Shown piece by piece: positions 33,247-42,200 of a DNA stretch of 64,000 nt (positions are counted from its first letter, which is position 1; the number at the start of each line of letters is the position of its first letter). The notes under the pieces were generated by a model that did not search any database, was not told where the DNA came from, and saw only the letters and a list, made by a program, of their open reading frames with translations. The stretch comes from Firmicutes bacterium UBA6806 (GTDB lineage: Bacteria; Bacillota; Clostridia; Peptostreptococcales; Acidaminobacteraceae): contig DKFC01000003.1 in the NCBI GenBank assembly GCA_002452745.1, forward strand, positions 78,441 to 142,440, given 5' to 3'. The translations under genes and the position numbers were made by a program.

Positions 33247-33696
33247 ATGTTTAGATATGGACGTAAATTGGACGAAGAAAGACAATACTATGAAGAATTA
33301 TTGGCAAGATCAGAACAACGCCAAACCACTAATCTTATCGTCGGTTTGATTGTTGGTGCAGCGGCGGGATATTGTGCAAAAAAATATGTTGTTCCCAAAC
33401 TAGCCGAAATTGAATATAAAGAAAAATTGGATCAAGAAACTGAAGCGCTTAAAGAAAGATTTAATGATCTTAAGTATTCAGTTCTCTCGTTAAAAGATAA
33501 AATTCATTTTCCAGGGTGTTGCTGTGATGAAGACTATGAAATGACTTGCTGTTGTGGCGACGAATGTGACGACGAAACATGCTGCGACGATGATTGCTGT
33601 GAAGAAAAAACAGGTTGCTGTAATGAAGAAGCAGTCGAAGAAACTGAGGATGAATCTTCTGAAGATGAGAGTGAAGAAGAAACCGAAGAAAAATAG
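33247..33696 (+). CDS. YtxH-like membrane protein with cysteine-rich acidic tail
   Basis: 149 residues, RBS GGAGG upstream of ATG. Residues 1-26 are charged; 27-46 (TTNLIVGLIVGAAAGYCAKK) form a glycine-rich membrane helix typical of YtxH proteins. A helical segment follows (to about 90), and then residues 91-128 contain 13 cysteines in CC and CCC clusters separated by Asp/Glu, ending in a poly-acidic tail. The cysteine region looks like a metal-binding or redox module; I do not recognise it in any family. Followed by a clear terminator. Confidence 0.82.
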   Translation: MFRYGRKLDEERQYYEELLARSEQRQTTNLIVGLIVGAAAGYCAKKYVVPKLAEIEYKEKLDQETEALKERFNDLKYSVLSLKDKIHFPGCCCDEDYEMTCCCGDECDDETCCDDDCCEEKTGCCNEEAVEETEDESSEDESEEETEEK

Positions 33697-33728
33697 ACTT
33701 CCTATAAGTCATTGATGTAAAGAACAAA

Positions 33729-33760
33729 AACGCCACTGGCTATCTCTTGCCAGTGGCGTT
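33729..33760 (+). terminator. Terminator of the YtxH-like gene
   Basis: AACGCCACTGGC/GCCAGTGGCGTT, a 12-bp stem with an 8-nt loop, followed by CTATTTT. Lies 33 bp after the stop codon. Confidence 0.85.
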
Positions 33761-33845
33761 CTATTTTAAATACTATATCTCTTAAAATTTTGAATATCAA
33801 CCGCTTCAAAGAAAATCAACTCGCAATTGCATTTAAACAACAAGC

Positions 33846-34256
33846 CTATGGGGTTTTCACACTAATATTTAAATTACAATCCTCATCCACAGACTCAATA
33901 TAAACAAAAATATTCTCATAGTACCTATCTATATATCCCAATAGATTATACGTTTCTGAACGATTTTCATTGACAACGTGTCTCATGTTTAAAGCATTTT
34001 CATTGAAGTTTCCCATATTATATTGGAATTCAACAATTTCATACGGTTCTATACGTGGAATCGTATAATCTCTGCCAACATTTGACGCAATAATCAGATT
34101 CTCTATTTCCTCATTAGAATCATTCCTTATTGTGATTTTGGTTGTAGACTCTTTTAAAAAACTGAGAGCACAAAAACAGATGACGCCAAACACCGTTAAA
34201 CCCCAAAAAATTTTAGTTGTTTTTTTAGCATTCTTCAGTACAGGACACCTCCCCAT
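33846..34256 (-). CDS. Small membrane-anchored protein of unknown function
   Basis: 136 residues from ATG 34256, which overlaps the rarA stop; GTG 34259 is one codon earlier and neither has a well-spaced RBS. A signal-anchor lies at about residues 13-32 (KIFWGLTVFGVICFCALSF). The rest is predicted beta-rich and extracytoplasmic, with TKITIRNDSNEEIENLII. No recognised family. Its coupling to rarA suggests cotranscription but not necessarily a shared role. Confidence 0.6.
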   Translation of the reverse strand: MGRCPVLKNAKKTTKIFWGLTVFGVICFCALSFLKESTTKITIRNDSNEEIENLIIASNVGRDYTIPRIEPYEIVEFQYNMGNFNENALNMRHVVNENRSETYNLLGYIDRYYENIFVYIESVDEDCNLNISVKTP

Positions 34257-35590
34257 CACTCCACCGAAAATTTCGTGCGATTCAAATAATCCACTATGAT
34301 TTTTTCGTGGCCGTTTTGGCTCGGCCTATAATATCGTCTATCCTTGATTTCATCAGGAAGATATTGCTGTTTTACATAGTGTCCTTCATAGGCATGTGGA
34401 TAGGCATAACGGATAGACTTCTCATCTCCAGAATAATTTCTTTCCAGTTTGAGGGAAGTTCCATCCTTTAAATAATATGGAATCTTACCCGTTTCTCGAT
34501 TTGCAATGTCCTCTAAAACTTCATCAATACCAACATAAGAGGCATTTGACTTAGGTGCAGATGCAACATAAGTTGCCGCTTGCGCCAAGAGGATTCTACC
34601 TTCGGGCATTCCTATAAAATCAACTGCTTGGGCGGCATTATTTGCAACTACAAGTGCCATGGGATCTGCATTTCCAACATCCTCTGACGCACAGATGACA
34701 ATCCGCCTCGCAATAAACCTAGGATTCTCTCCACCATAAATCATCTTGCCCAGATAATACAAAGCTGCATCAGGATCAGATCCTCTCATGCTCTTGATAA
34801 ACGCTGACACGATATCATAGTGATTATCGCCATTTTTGTCATAATCCATGTATTTCATTTGAAGACATTCTTCAATCACTTCTGGCGTAATTTGAATTTT
34901 ACCCAGCAAATCCTCTTGAGACAACACTGCTAATTCTAAGACATTGAGCGCACGACGGGCATCTCCTGCCGCCATTTCAGCAATATACGCCAAGGTCTTA
35001 TCATCAATTTCAATTTCATACATGCCAAGTCCGTTTTTCACATCTTCAAGTGCATGTCTTAAAATTTTTAAAATATGTTCACTCCCCAGTTTCTCCAGTC
35101 TAAAGACAGAGGATCTGGAGATAAGTGCTCCATTGACTTCAAAATAGGGATTTTCAGTGGTTGCCCCAATTAAAATAACCGTTCCATCTTCAACAAAAGG
35201 CAAAAGTGCATCTTGCTGACTCTTATTAAACCGATGAATTTCATCTATAAACAAGATCGTCCTCTTACCATAGAGGGAGAGGTTGTCTTTTGCAACTTGC
35301 ACAGTGTCTCTTATGTCTTTTACACCAGATGTAACGGCATTTAGACTTATGAACTCCGATTCCGTCTTCTTTGCAATAATTTTTGCCAAGGATGTCTTTC
35401 CACTTCCGGGTGGTCCATAGAGCAATATAGAACTCAGTCGATCCGACTGAATTAATTTGGAGAGCAGTCGTCCCTCTCCGATGATTTTTTCCTGTCCAAA
35501 AAAGCTCTCAAGCGTTTCCGGCTTCATTCTCTCTGCCAGCGGGGCTTGCTTTTCCAGCTTTTCCTTGGCCATTAAGTCAAATAAATCCAT
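34256..35590 (-). CDS. rarA: Replication-associated recombination protein A (RarA/MgsA AAA+ ATPase)
   Basis: 444 residues. AAA+ clamp-loader-like: Walker A LLYGPPGSGKTSLAK near residue 58, Walker B ILFIDEIHRFNKSQQDALLP, sensor GATTENPYFEVNGALISR, and the C-terminal MgsA tetramerisation domain (DPDAALYYLGKMIYGGENPRFIARR). Acts at stalled replication forks. Its ATG immediately follows the stop codon of the GntR gene (TAAATG), so it is translationally coupled. Confidence 0.94.
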   Translation of the reverse strand: MDLFDLMAKEKLEKQAPLAERMKPETLESFFGQEKIIGEGRLLSKLIQSDRLSSILLYGPPGSGKTSLAKIIAKKTESEFISLNAVTSGVKDIRDTVQVAKDNLSLYGKRTILFIDEIHRFNKSQQDALLPFVEDGTVILIGATTENPYFEVNGALISRSSVFRLEKLGSEHILKILRHALEDVKNGLGMYEIEIDDKTLAYIAEMAAGDARRALNVLELAVLSQEDLLGKIQITPEVIEECLQMKYMDYDKNGDNHYDIVSAFIKSMRGSDPDAALYYLGKMIYGGENPRFIARRIVICASEDVGNADPMALVVANNAAQAVDFIGMPEGRILLAQAATYVASAPKSNASYVGIDEVLEDIANRETGKIPYYLKDGTSLKLERNYSGDEKSIRYAYPHAYEGHYVKQQYLPDEIKDRRYYRPSQNGHEKIIVDYLNRTKFSVE

Positions 35591-36250
35591 TTATATCCCC
35601 TTTTCAATAATCCACTCTATCATACTGTTGAAGCGTTGTTTCAAACCATCTATATTCCTTTGTTCCAAAGCTGTCAACCAATGTTCATAAAGTTCTCTCA
35701 ACACGGGATCTGATTTTAATGCTTTTTTACATAGATAATCTGTCAGGAGCTCATAAGTCACAATCAGCATTCTAAAACTAAACTGATCGTCAAGCCTAAG
35801 TGAAACTGACTGAGCAATTTTCCCAATGGACTCGAAGTATTTTTCTGCGTGAACTTCATCATCACTCACCAGACGATACTGCCTCAAAAGAGCTTGAACA
35901 TCTCCCGTGGAAAATACTTTTAGCCTTGTGAAAGCCTGATACGATTGAAACTGAACTGTGGTCAACATCGCATTTGGATTTGCATCAATACACATAAAAT
36001 CGCTGCCCAAAGGGTCTTTTGCAAGTCCTGGCACCTCAGAGACAAACGTCCCAATACCCCTTCGGACTTCCAGAACATTCCTACTTGCAAGCGTTTTAAT
36101 TGCCTCTCTCAACGTTGCCCTGGAAATATTGAGTTCTTGCGAAAGCTGTAATTCATTGGGCATCTTATCGCCGGGTTTAAAATACCCCTTTGCAATGAGC
36201 CCGACGATATTTTCGACTATTTTTTCCGATAATAGCTTTTTCTGATACAT
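35591..36250 (-). CDS. GntR/FadR-type transcriptional regulator
   Basis: 219 residues from ATG 36250 (MYQKKLLSEKIVENIVG), preceded by AGGAG. Winged helix with LQLSQELNISRATLREAIKTLASRNVLEVRRGIGTF is typical of the FadR subfamily. The C-terminal helical domain resembles FCD but lacks the usual metal-ligating histidines (reads LDDQFSFRMLIVTYELL), so its ligand may differ from classic FCD regulators. Lies 13 bp after rtcB and directly before rarA. Confidence 0.88.
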   Translation of the reverse strand: MYQKKLLSEKIVENIVGLIAKGYFKPGDKMPNELQLSQELNISRATLREAIKTLASRNVLEVRRGIGTFVSEVPGLAKDPLGSDFMCIDANPNAMLTTVQFQSYQAFTRLKVFSTGDVQALLRQYRLVSDDEVHAEKYFESIGKIAQSVSLRLDDQFSFRMLIVTYELLTDYLCKKALKSDPVLRELYEHWLTALEQRNIDGLKQRFNSMIEWIIEKGI

Positions 36251-36263
36251 AAACGCTCCTGCT

Positions 36264-37487
36264 TCAATCCGCTTTAAAATTGTATAGTGGTCGTATGATT
36301 TCAACAACGTCCACTGTCTCCTCAATATTCTTTAAAATGAGTTCCATCGGTTTATAGGCCATTGGACTCTCATCTAGGGTTCGCTCATTGACACTACTCG
36401 TATAAATACCACTCATGCTCTCTTTATAGGCTTCAATTGACAGTGTTTCAAGCGCTGTCTTTCGGCTCAGCATCCGTCCCGCACCATGGGGAGCAGAACA
36501 GTTATATTCCGAATTTCCCTTGCCTATGGCTAAAATAGAACCATCTCGCATATTAATCGGAATAATCAGTTGCTCTCCAAGACCAGCTCTGACAGCTCCT
36601 TTTCGAATAATCTCATCTTCAAAATCAATATAGTTATGAACCGTTTCAAACGTCTCTAGGTTTTGAATTTCAAGACTCAAAAATCGGCAGACATTCTCGG
36701 CAATAAGCCGTCTGTTCATAGATGCATATCGCTGTGCAACCTTCATATCCCTTAAATAGTCTTCTCGATCTCCGCCTTCTAAAAAAGACATGAGACCGCT
36801 CACATGATACGGCATTAGCAAGGCTTCATATTCCCTTTCAATCTGTGCTATAGTTGTCTTATCCCTCTTCTTAGCCGCTTTGACGGCTTGAAGACGTGCT
36901 GCCTTCAACTTCTTCTTTTTTCGCTCGCAGTAATGAGCGGCTTTTCTCATGTAATGCTCTGCCACCTGATGTCCAAAATTTCTGCTACCGCTGTGAACAA
37001 CTAAATAACGTTGATTATTCACACCTTGATTCACTTCTATGAAATGGTTTCCGCTTCCCAATGTACCAAGTGACTTCAAATGGCGTATTGAATCGCTATT
37101 TGTCAGTTGGCTAACGCGTTTGACTTCCTCAACAAATGCTTCATCAACAGCAGTGCACACTTCATCATGAATTTGGTTTCCACTTGGGATATTAGCCCTA
37201 ATATGGGCATCAAGCGCCCCAAAGTCGAGCTCAACGGGGCCAAGATTCACCACATACATTCCACAGCCGATATCGACACCAATGAGACTTGGGATAATCA
37301 CCTCTGAAAGCTCTGCTGTGAACCCTATAACACACCCCTTTCCAAGATGACAATCCGGCATAACCCTTATCTTCCGCTCTCTGAATACGTACAAATCACA
37401 GACTGCCCTTATCTGTTTTATGGCTTCGTCTTCGATATCATCGCAATAAACAATTGCTTGATTGAACTTGCCATTTACTTCTATCAT
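36264..37487 (-). CDS. rtcB: RtcB-type RNA ligase
   Basis: 407 residues from ATG 37487 (MIEVNGKFNQAIVYC), preceded by GGGAAGTG. All metal and GMP-site features are present: MPDCHLGKGCVIGFT, IGVDIGCGMY (Cys), LGSGNHFIEV (His), VVHSGSRNFGHQVA (His), FETVHNYIDFED and CSAPHGAGRMLSRK (GMP-binding His). Ligates RNA 2',3'-cyclic phosphate or 3'-phosphate ends to 5'-OH ends in RNA repair. Here it heads an operon with a GntR regulator and rarA rather than rtcA/rtcR. Confidence 0.95.
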   Translation of the reverse strand: MIEVNGKFNQAIVYCDDIEDEAIKQIRAVCDLYVFRERKIRVMPDCHLGKGCVIGFTAELSEVIIPSLIGVDIGCGMYVVNLGPVELDFGALDAHIRANIPSGNQIHDEVCTAVDEAFVEEVKRVSQLTNSDSIRHLKSLGTLGSGNHFIEVNQGVNNQRYLVVHSGSRNFGHQVAEHYMRKAAHYCERKKKKLKAARLQAVKAAKKRDKTTIAQIEREYEALLMPYHVSGLMSFLEGGDREDYLRDMKVAQRYASMNRRLIAENVCRFLSLEIQNLETFETVHNYIDFEDEIIRKGAVRAGLGEQLIIPINMRDGSILAIGKGNSEYNCSAPHGAGRMLSRKTALETLSIEAYKESMSGIYTSSVNERTLDESPMAYKPMELILKNIEETVDVVEIIRPLYNFKAD

Positions 37488-37598
37488 AAAATCACTTCCC
37501 ATGAATTGTGCTTTAAAAATGACTCAATTATTAAAATGATTGTCCAAATATTCTAACTTAATGGTAACACATTCCCCTTATAAATAGAACAAACTTTC

Positions 37599-37625
37599 TA
37601 AAGTTTTTTGGAATCCTGCCGATAA
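37599..37625 (+). promoter_or_regulatory. Sigma-D (sigma-28) promoter
   Basis: TAAA (37599-37602), 15 bp, GCCGATAA (37618-37625): full match to the motility sigma consensus. Lies 50 bp upstream of the ATG at 37675. Confidence 0.8.
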
Positions 37626-37674
37626 ATCTATTGCAATGTAAAAGGATGCTTATTATTTCAAGGAGGGAATGATT

Positions 37675-38304
37675 ATGGGAATCCAAAATATCCAAACCAA
37701 TTACTATGCGTATACCAAAACAGAGAATCTCAAGGCCAAAGTCAAGGAAGATGGGGTCGTTTCAGCGCAAGTCAGCTATGAAAGTCAAGAAAGCCAACTC
37801 TACATATCAGATTCACTAACCGTCGGAACATCTGCCGCCATTGACACTGCCGCTGAAAAGAAACTCTATAAATTTGATGCTCAAACCATCGCCGCGATGA
37901 AGAAGGAGCTTTCCGAAAAAAGCGATTCATTTAAAGAGATGGTTCGTGGCATGTTGGAAAAACAAGGACTCAACGTCGAAATAATTTTAAAGAGGCTAGA
38001 ACATGGGGAAAGCGTCAACGTCAAAGTTGATGAGGAAAGCAGAAAGAAAGCAGAAGAAGCCATTTCTGAAGACGGCTTTTGGGGCGTAAAACAAACATCG
38101 GAGCGTATCCTTAATTTTGCCAAAGCCCTTGGAAATAGCAATCCTGAAATGGTATCCAAACTCAGAGACAGCTTTAAAGAAGGCTACGAACAAGCCAAAG
38201 AGGCATTTGGTGGAGAACTTCCTGAAATCAGTCAAAGAACATATGATGCCGTTATGAAAGGCTTTGATGAATGGGCAGAAGAAGGCAATCCACAAAGCGA
38301 ATGA
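37675..38304 (+). CDS. DUF5610-like protein with a sigma-D promoter
   Basis: 209 residues from ATG 37675 (MGIQNIQTNYYAYTK), preceded by AGGAGG at good spacing. An ATG two codons earlier is too close to the RBS. No membrane helix. The C-terminal half GFWGVKQTSERILNFAKAL and LPEISQRTYDAVMKGFDEW resembles proteins sometimes labelled hydrogenase-4 component G, a label I do not trust. The N-terminal 60 residues are low in structure, like flagellar export substrates. The sigma-D promoter suggests a motility- or chemotaxis-linked protein. Confidence 0.78.
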   Translation: MGIQNIQTNYYAYTKTENLKAKVKEDGVVSAQVSYESQESQLYISDSLTVGTSAAIDTAAEKKLYKFDAQTIAAMKKELSEKSDSFKEMVRGMLEKQGLNVEIILKRLEHGESVNVKVDEESRKKAEEAISEDGFWGVKQTSERILNFAKALGNSNPEMVSKLRDSFKEGYEQAKEAFGGELPEISQRTYDAVMKGFDEWAEEGNPQSE

Positions 38305-38345
38305 CAAAATACAGAAATCTGCCATGTGCATAATCTAGAAAAGAA

Positions 38346-38371
38346 GGGAGTCCTCATTCTGAGGCACTCCC
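38346..38371 (+). terminator. Terminator at the convergent gene boundary
   Basis: GGGAGT-CCTCA-TTC-TGAGG-CACTCCC followed by TGTTTTT. It lies 42 bp after the plus-strand stop and overlaps the last codons of the response regulator on the other strand (stop at 38354). Confidence 0.75.
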
Positions 38372-39493
38372 TGTTTTTATTGCCATCGTATCTGGCGTTT
38401 TTTCCTTGGCAACTATGATTACAGACACGTGATACTCACCATTATGGGGTGTAATTTCTGAAATGCCGCCAACGCATTTGACGATGATGTTGATAAACTG
38501 CCCATATTCCTCTAAAAAATACTTCATCCGACTAGATTCAGGGCAGACAATTTTAAAAATAATCACATTTTTTTCATTGGATTTATCACCTCTGATGACC
38601 ATCTGACGAACGAATGAATCATGTGTGTTGATGTTTTCTATAATCTCTCCAATCAGACCTGTAAACTGCTTGAAATTGTCATAATAAGTGACGCCACCCT
38701 CAGGCTCTTGTATTTCCAGTACATCTGCAAGCTGATAATTCTTCACGATGAAATCCTTTATATTGTAGAGGTCAAATGCCCTCAAAGAATATTTTGAATA
38801 GTCAAATACCTTGTTGATATAATTCATCCGAATATTCATCTTGTGCATAAGTCCTGCAATCATCTTCTCTTTGTCATATGAGGTTATGATGATTTGACTC
38901 TCATCAATGTCTGCATACATATTCAGATCCTTAGAGAACTTTCTCAAATCCTCTGTGGTCAGCAGATGATGATAATTGATGGTCTTGATAATCTCCTCGT
39001 AGAGCTTTAAAAAATAATCCACTTTTTCATAGCCCTCTGATAGCAACTTCTGGTAGAGTTCGTTTTTGAGTTCAAGAGATTTCCCCTTGGAATCCTTATT
39101 TTTTCTCTCATGATATATTTCAATTGCCTCTCGTATATAGACTTTGAGTTCAGCTTCCAAATCCCAAGGCTTGGTGAGAAATTTAAAGATATCTATTTTA
39201 TTCACTGTTACTAAAATCTGAGTCAATTGTGTGTAACCTGTTAAGACAATCTTAACTGTCTCTGGGCTCACTTTATTGATGAACTCCAAGAGTTCAAGAC
39301 CGTTCATTCCCGGCATTCTCATATCTGTAACAATAACCGCAATCTCTTCCGTTGCAAACAACTCAATGGCGTTTTGAGCCGAATCCAAAAAGAGCTTTTC
39401 ATAGGGTTCAGTTCTAAGTCCTCTATTCAGTGCTTTAAGAATTTCAACTTCATCATCGACAATCAATACCTTGTACTGGCTATAATCCACCAT
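38354..39493 (-). CDS. Response regulator with uncharacterised C-terminal domain
   Basis: 379 residues. Receiver domain 1-125: VLIVDDEVEILKALNRGL, phosphoacceptor Asp57 (VIVTDMRMPGMNG), conserved Thr/Lys in VLTGYTQ and FKFLTKPWD. Residues 130-170 are coiled-coil-like. Residues 175-379 are soluble and not a DNA-binding fold I recognise; a degenerate histidine-kinase-like or partner-binding domain is possible. Last gene of kinase / HDOD regulator / regulator, 11 bp after the HDOD gene. Confidence 0.88.
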   Translation of the reverse strand: MVDYSQYKVLIVDDEVEILKALNRGLRTEPYEKLFLDSAQNAIELFATEEIAVIVTDMRMPGMNGLELLEFINKVSPETVKIVLTGYTQLTQILVTVNKIDIFKFLTKPWDLEAELKVYIREAIEIYHERKNKDSKGKSLELKNELYQKLLSEGYEKVDYFLKLYEEIIKTINYHHLLTTEDLRKFSKDLNMYADIDESQIIITSYDKEKMIAGLMHKMNIRMNYINKVFDYSKYSLRAFDLYNIKDFIVKNYQLADVLEIQEPEGGVTYYDNFKQFTGLIGEIIENINTHDSFVRQMVIRGDKSNEKNVIIFKIVCPESSRMKYFLEEYGQFINIIVKCVGGISEITPHNGEYHVSVIIVAKEKTPDTMAIKTGSASE

Positions 39494-39504
39494 ATTATCC
39501 TCCC

Positions 39505-40668
39505 CTATGCCTCTATTTTATATTTCTCTATTAGCGGCTGCAAAAATTTTGAATCTACTTTTAAAATGTCCATTGCCGACAATATGTCAGGTCGCATGAC
39601 TTCCAGCTCACCTGATTCAACAGTGGATGCCAGTGTCACCATGGCAACCAACTCCTTGTGAATAACTTTTTCATCGTCTGGCTTATGGTGGTACATACAA
39701 ACTTCTATCAATTCCACTGGAAAGGCCCACCAGTTTAGAAAATAACCCCCGAGTACAGAATGATCCATGTTGAACCTAGCTCTTTCTCGTTTCAATATAT
39801 TGTCATACGCCGATTTTTGACACAAAATCTCCTTGTAGTACTGATCCTCAAACAATTGCAACATGATGATTTTGCCAATATCGTGAATTAGCCCTGCCGT
39901 TCCAATCAAAGGCGGCACTTTTTTCTTGTACAGCAATTCATAAAGATCATGAAACACATTGTTCGTCCTGGCCGAATGCTCCCAGATAAACTTGCTGTTG
40001 TTGAAAAGTGTGGACTTCATCTGAGACAATTCATATGACAGGATAATCTGCTTTAAATTGTTGAGCCCTATGTACATGACCGCTTGTTGAAGATTTCCCG
40101 TCTTGGCCTGATAAAATGCCGAATTGGCAAGCCTTAAAATGTTGGAGGTCATCGCTGGATCTTCTTCAATAATGGCACAAATTTCCTCGATGCTCTTATC
40201 CTTTTGAATCAGGAGATTTACTTTATCAAATAGCTTTGGCAATGTCTTGACACTGTCAAAACCCTGAACTTTTTCAAAAAGATTCACTTGTTCGAACTCA
40301 TCTTCAAGTGAAAAAATTTTTCTTATGTTTGTGATGAACTCTTCGTTGTTCCACGGTTTATAAAAATACTGCTTTGCGAGGTTTTTGCTAACTGCTTCTG
40401 TAATGCTGTTAACCGACGCATATCCGCTAAGGGCAACTCGTATGGTCTTTGGAGAGGCTTCTTTAAAGAGTTTAAGCACCCTGATGCCATCAAATTCAGG
40501 CATTCTTATATCCGTCACCAACATGTCGAGAAAATCCAAAGACAATAGAATCTTCACGGCCTCACTTATATTCTCGGCGTAATAGCACTCGTATTCCAAG
40601 TTTCTAAAGAGTCTTTTCAGGGATCTCAGTATATTCGATTCATCATCTAAGAATAAAATTTTTCTCAT
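39505..40668 (-). CDS. Response regulator with HDOD output domain
   Basis: 387 residues. Receiver 1-120 with Asp53 (MLVTDIRMPEFDG) and YFYKPWNNEE. HDOD domain about 145-340: LPKLFDKVNLLIQKD, SNILRLANSAFYQ, IGLNNLKQIILS, GLIHDIGKIIMLQLF. HDOD proteins act in c-di-GMP signalling, motility or stress control, usually without phosphodiesterase activity. RBS GGAGGG. 75 bp after the kinase gene. Confidence 0.93.
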   Translation of the reverse strand: MRKILFLDDESNILRSLKRLFRNLEYECYYAENISEAVKILLSLDFLDMLVTDIRMPEFDGIRVLKLFKEASPKTIRVALSGYASVNSITEAVSKNLAKQYFYKPWNNEEFITNIRKIFSLEDEFEQVNLFEKVQGFDSVKTLPKLFDKVNLLIQKDKSIEEICAIIEEDPAMTSNILRLANSAFYQAKTGNLQQAVMYIGLNNLKQIILSYELSQMKSTLFNNSKFIWEHSARTNNVFHDLYELLYKKKVPPLIGTAGLIHDIGKIIMLQLFEDQYYKEILCQKSAYDNILKRERARFNMDHSVLGGYFLNWWAFPVELIEVCMYHHKPDDEKVIHKELVAMVTLASTVESGELEVMRPDILSAMDILKVDSKFLQPLIEKYKIEA

Positions 40669-40743
40669 ACGTCCCTCCTAACTTCCACTTTTATATTATA
40701 TCAAATCACTTTCATAAAAGGCACTGCTTTCATAAGATAGCAC

Positions 40744-42051
40744 TTATAAATTTATAAAATCCCTTGCCACACAGGATTCCACCTTGCAAATTGGCAGTTT
40801 AATTTTAAAAGTCGTTCCCATTCCATACTCAGAGATAAACGTCAATTCTCCACCGTGTTTATTGGTGATGATATCATAAGCAATACTCATCCCCAGTCCT
40901 GTTCCCTTTCCAACTTCTTTTGTGGTAAAAAAAGGAATAAACACCTTGTCCCGATCACTTTCCTTAATGCCTATGCCATTGTCCATAATCTCGCAATAAA
41001 TATACTTATCATCACTTCTAGTAGTGATTTTGATAATGCCCCTCTGATTCTTCCCCTTCTCCTTAATGGCGTGAACCGCGTTGATTAAAATATTTAAAAG
41101 CACCTGATTGATTTCGCCGCCTATGGCATAGGTTAGCGGAATGTACTGCATATCCTTAATGACTTCGGCATCGTATTTGATTTCATTACTTGCTATGGTC
41201 AAAGTTTCTTCAATCCCTTCATTTAAGTTGAATTCGGCGAGTTCAAGTTGTTGATCCACCCTTGAAAACTTGCGCAGGCTGGTTACAATTCTCTCCACTC
41301 TCTCAAGCCCTGTTGTGGTGTCTTTATAAAGGCCCTCATAATCAGACAGAATAAACTCGTAATCACTGTCTTCCACAAGTTTGTCAATTTTCTGGAAGAA
41401 TAGACGCTCTTTTTCCGTCGGTTCTACCTGTTCTTTCTTATAGTGGGCTGCCTCCTTTTTCATTTCGATCAACAATTGAGTCATCTGCCTAAAATACTCA
41501 TCAAAGATTTTAAAATTACTCTTGACGAACCCCAATGGATTATTGATTTCATGGGCAACACCCGCAGCTAGCTGGCCAATTCCGACCAGCTTTTCCTGAC
41601 TCATGATCTTCACTTGTGCATCGTTGATTTCCCTGACTTTTTGGGTCAATTGATAATTCATCTCAAGAATCAAATTTTCATTTTCATAGTAGTCGGATAA
41701 GTCTGTAGCTGAGCAGATATACAGTGGTTCATCTTCATTTATAAATGCAAATAGAACTACTTCAAATTGTCTAAGTCGTTCTTCACGGTTAAAGCAATGT
41801 AAAAACCGACCTCTTTCCTTATTCATGGCTTTAATCATATAGATTTCTCGCTTGATCTGAGGAAGAGGATCTCCTTCTTCAATAAAAATCTCATGAAAGA
41901 CATGATTAGCGATCAATAATTCCCCCACACTATCAAAAACGGCGTAAGGAACATCAGTCGTACCACAATATTCAAACATGCCTTTACAAAACAAAGGCTC
42001 TAGCTCTTTTTTAACGCCTTCATAATTTCGAATCCAAGCGGTTTCTTGCAT
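40744..42051 (-). CDS. Cytoplasmic PAS-sensor histidine kinase
   Basis: 435 residues from ATG 42051 (MQETAWIRNYEGVKKE), preceded by AAGGGGG; a TTG two codons upstream is an alternative. No transmembrane segment. PAS-like domain (30-125) then a coiled coil, HisKA with phospho-His167 (GVAHEINNPLGFVKSN), and HATPase with N box (NILINAVHAIKEKG), G1 (EIMDNGIGI) and G2 (GKGTGLGMSIAYDI). Together with the two downstream regulators it forms a self-contained soluble signalling module. Confidence 0.93.
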   Translation of the reverse strand: MQETAWIRNYEGVKKELEPLFCKGMFEYCGTTDVPYAVFDSVGELLIANHVFHEIFIEEGDPLPQIKREIYMIKAMNKERGRFLHCFNREERLRQFEVVLFAFINEDEPLYICSATDLSDYYENENLILEMNYQLTQKVREINDAQVKIMSQEKLVGIGQLAAGVAHEINNPLGFVKSNFKIFDEYFRQMTQLLIEMKKEAAHYKKEQVEPTEKERLFFQKIDKLVEDSDYEFILSDYEGLYKDTTTGLERVERIVTSLRKFSRVDQQLELAEFNLNEGIEETLTIASNEIKYDAEVIKDMQYIPLTYAIGGEINQVLLNILINAVHAIKEKGKNQRGIIKITTRSDDKYIYCEIMDNGIGIKESDRDKVFIPFFTTKEVGKGTGLGMSIAYDIITNKHGGELTFISEYGMGTTFKIKLPICKVESCVARDFINL

Positions 42052-42123
42052 TGTCAAAACCCCCTTCTATTTCTAAAGTATTCATACCCTTAAAGAAGTG
42101 GCTAAACCAGTGTATAAATTGCA

Positions 42124-42157
42124 AAAACACCTGTTCAAAATATCAAACAGGTGTTTT
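42124..42157 (-). terminator. Terminator of the ornithine operon
   Basis: AAAACACCTGTT/AACAGGTGTTTT around a 10-nt loop, followed by TTG on the minus strand. 44 bp past the orr stop codon, separating the operon from the kinase gene. Confidence 0.85.
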
Positions 42158-42200
42158 AAGAGGATATTATATTGTGAAATATAACCAAATTTTGTGTTTC

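Noticed and set aside
37675..38304. Name 'hydrogenase-4 component G'
   Set aside because: No hydrogenase genes nearby and no cofactor motifs; the label in databases seems to be a propagated error. The sigma-D promoter fits a motility link better.
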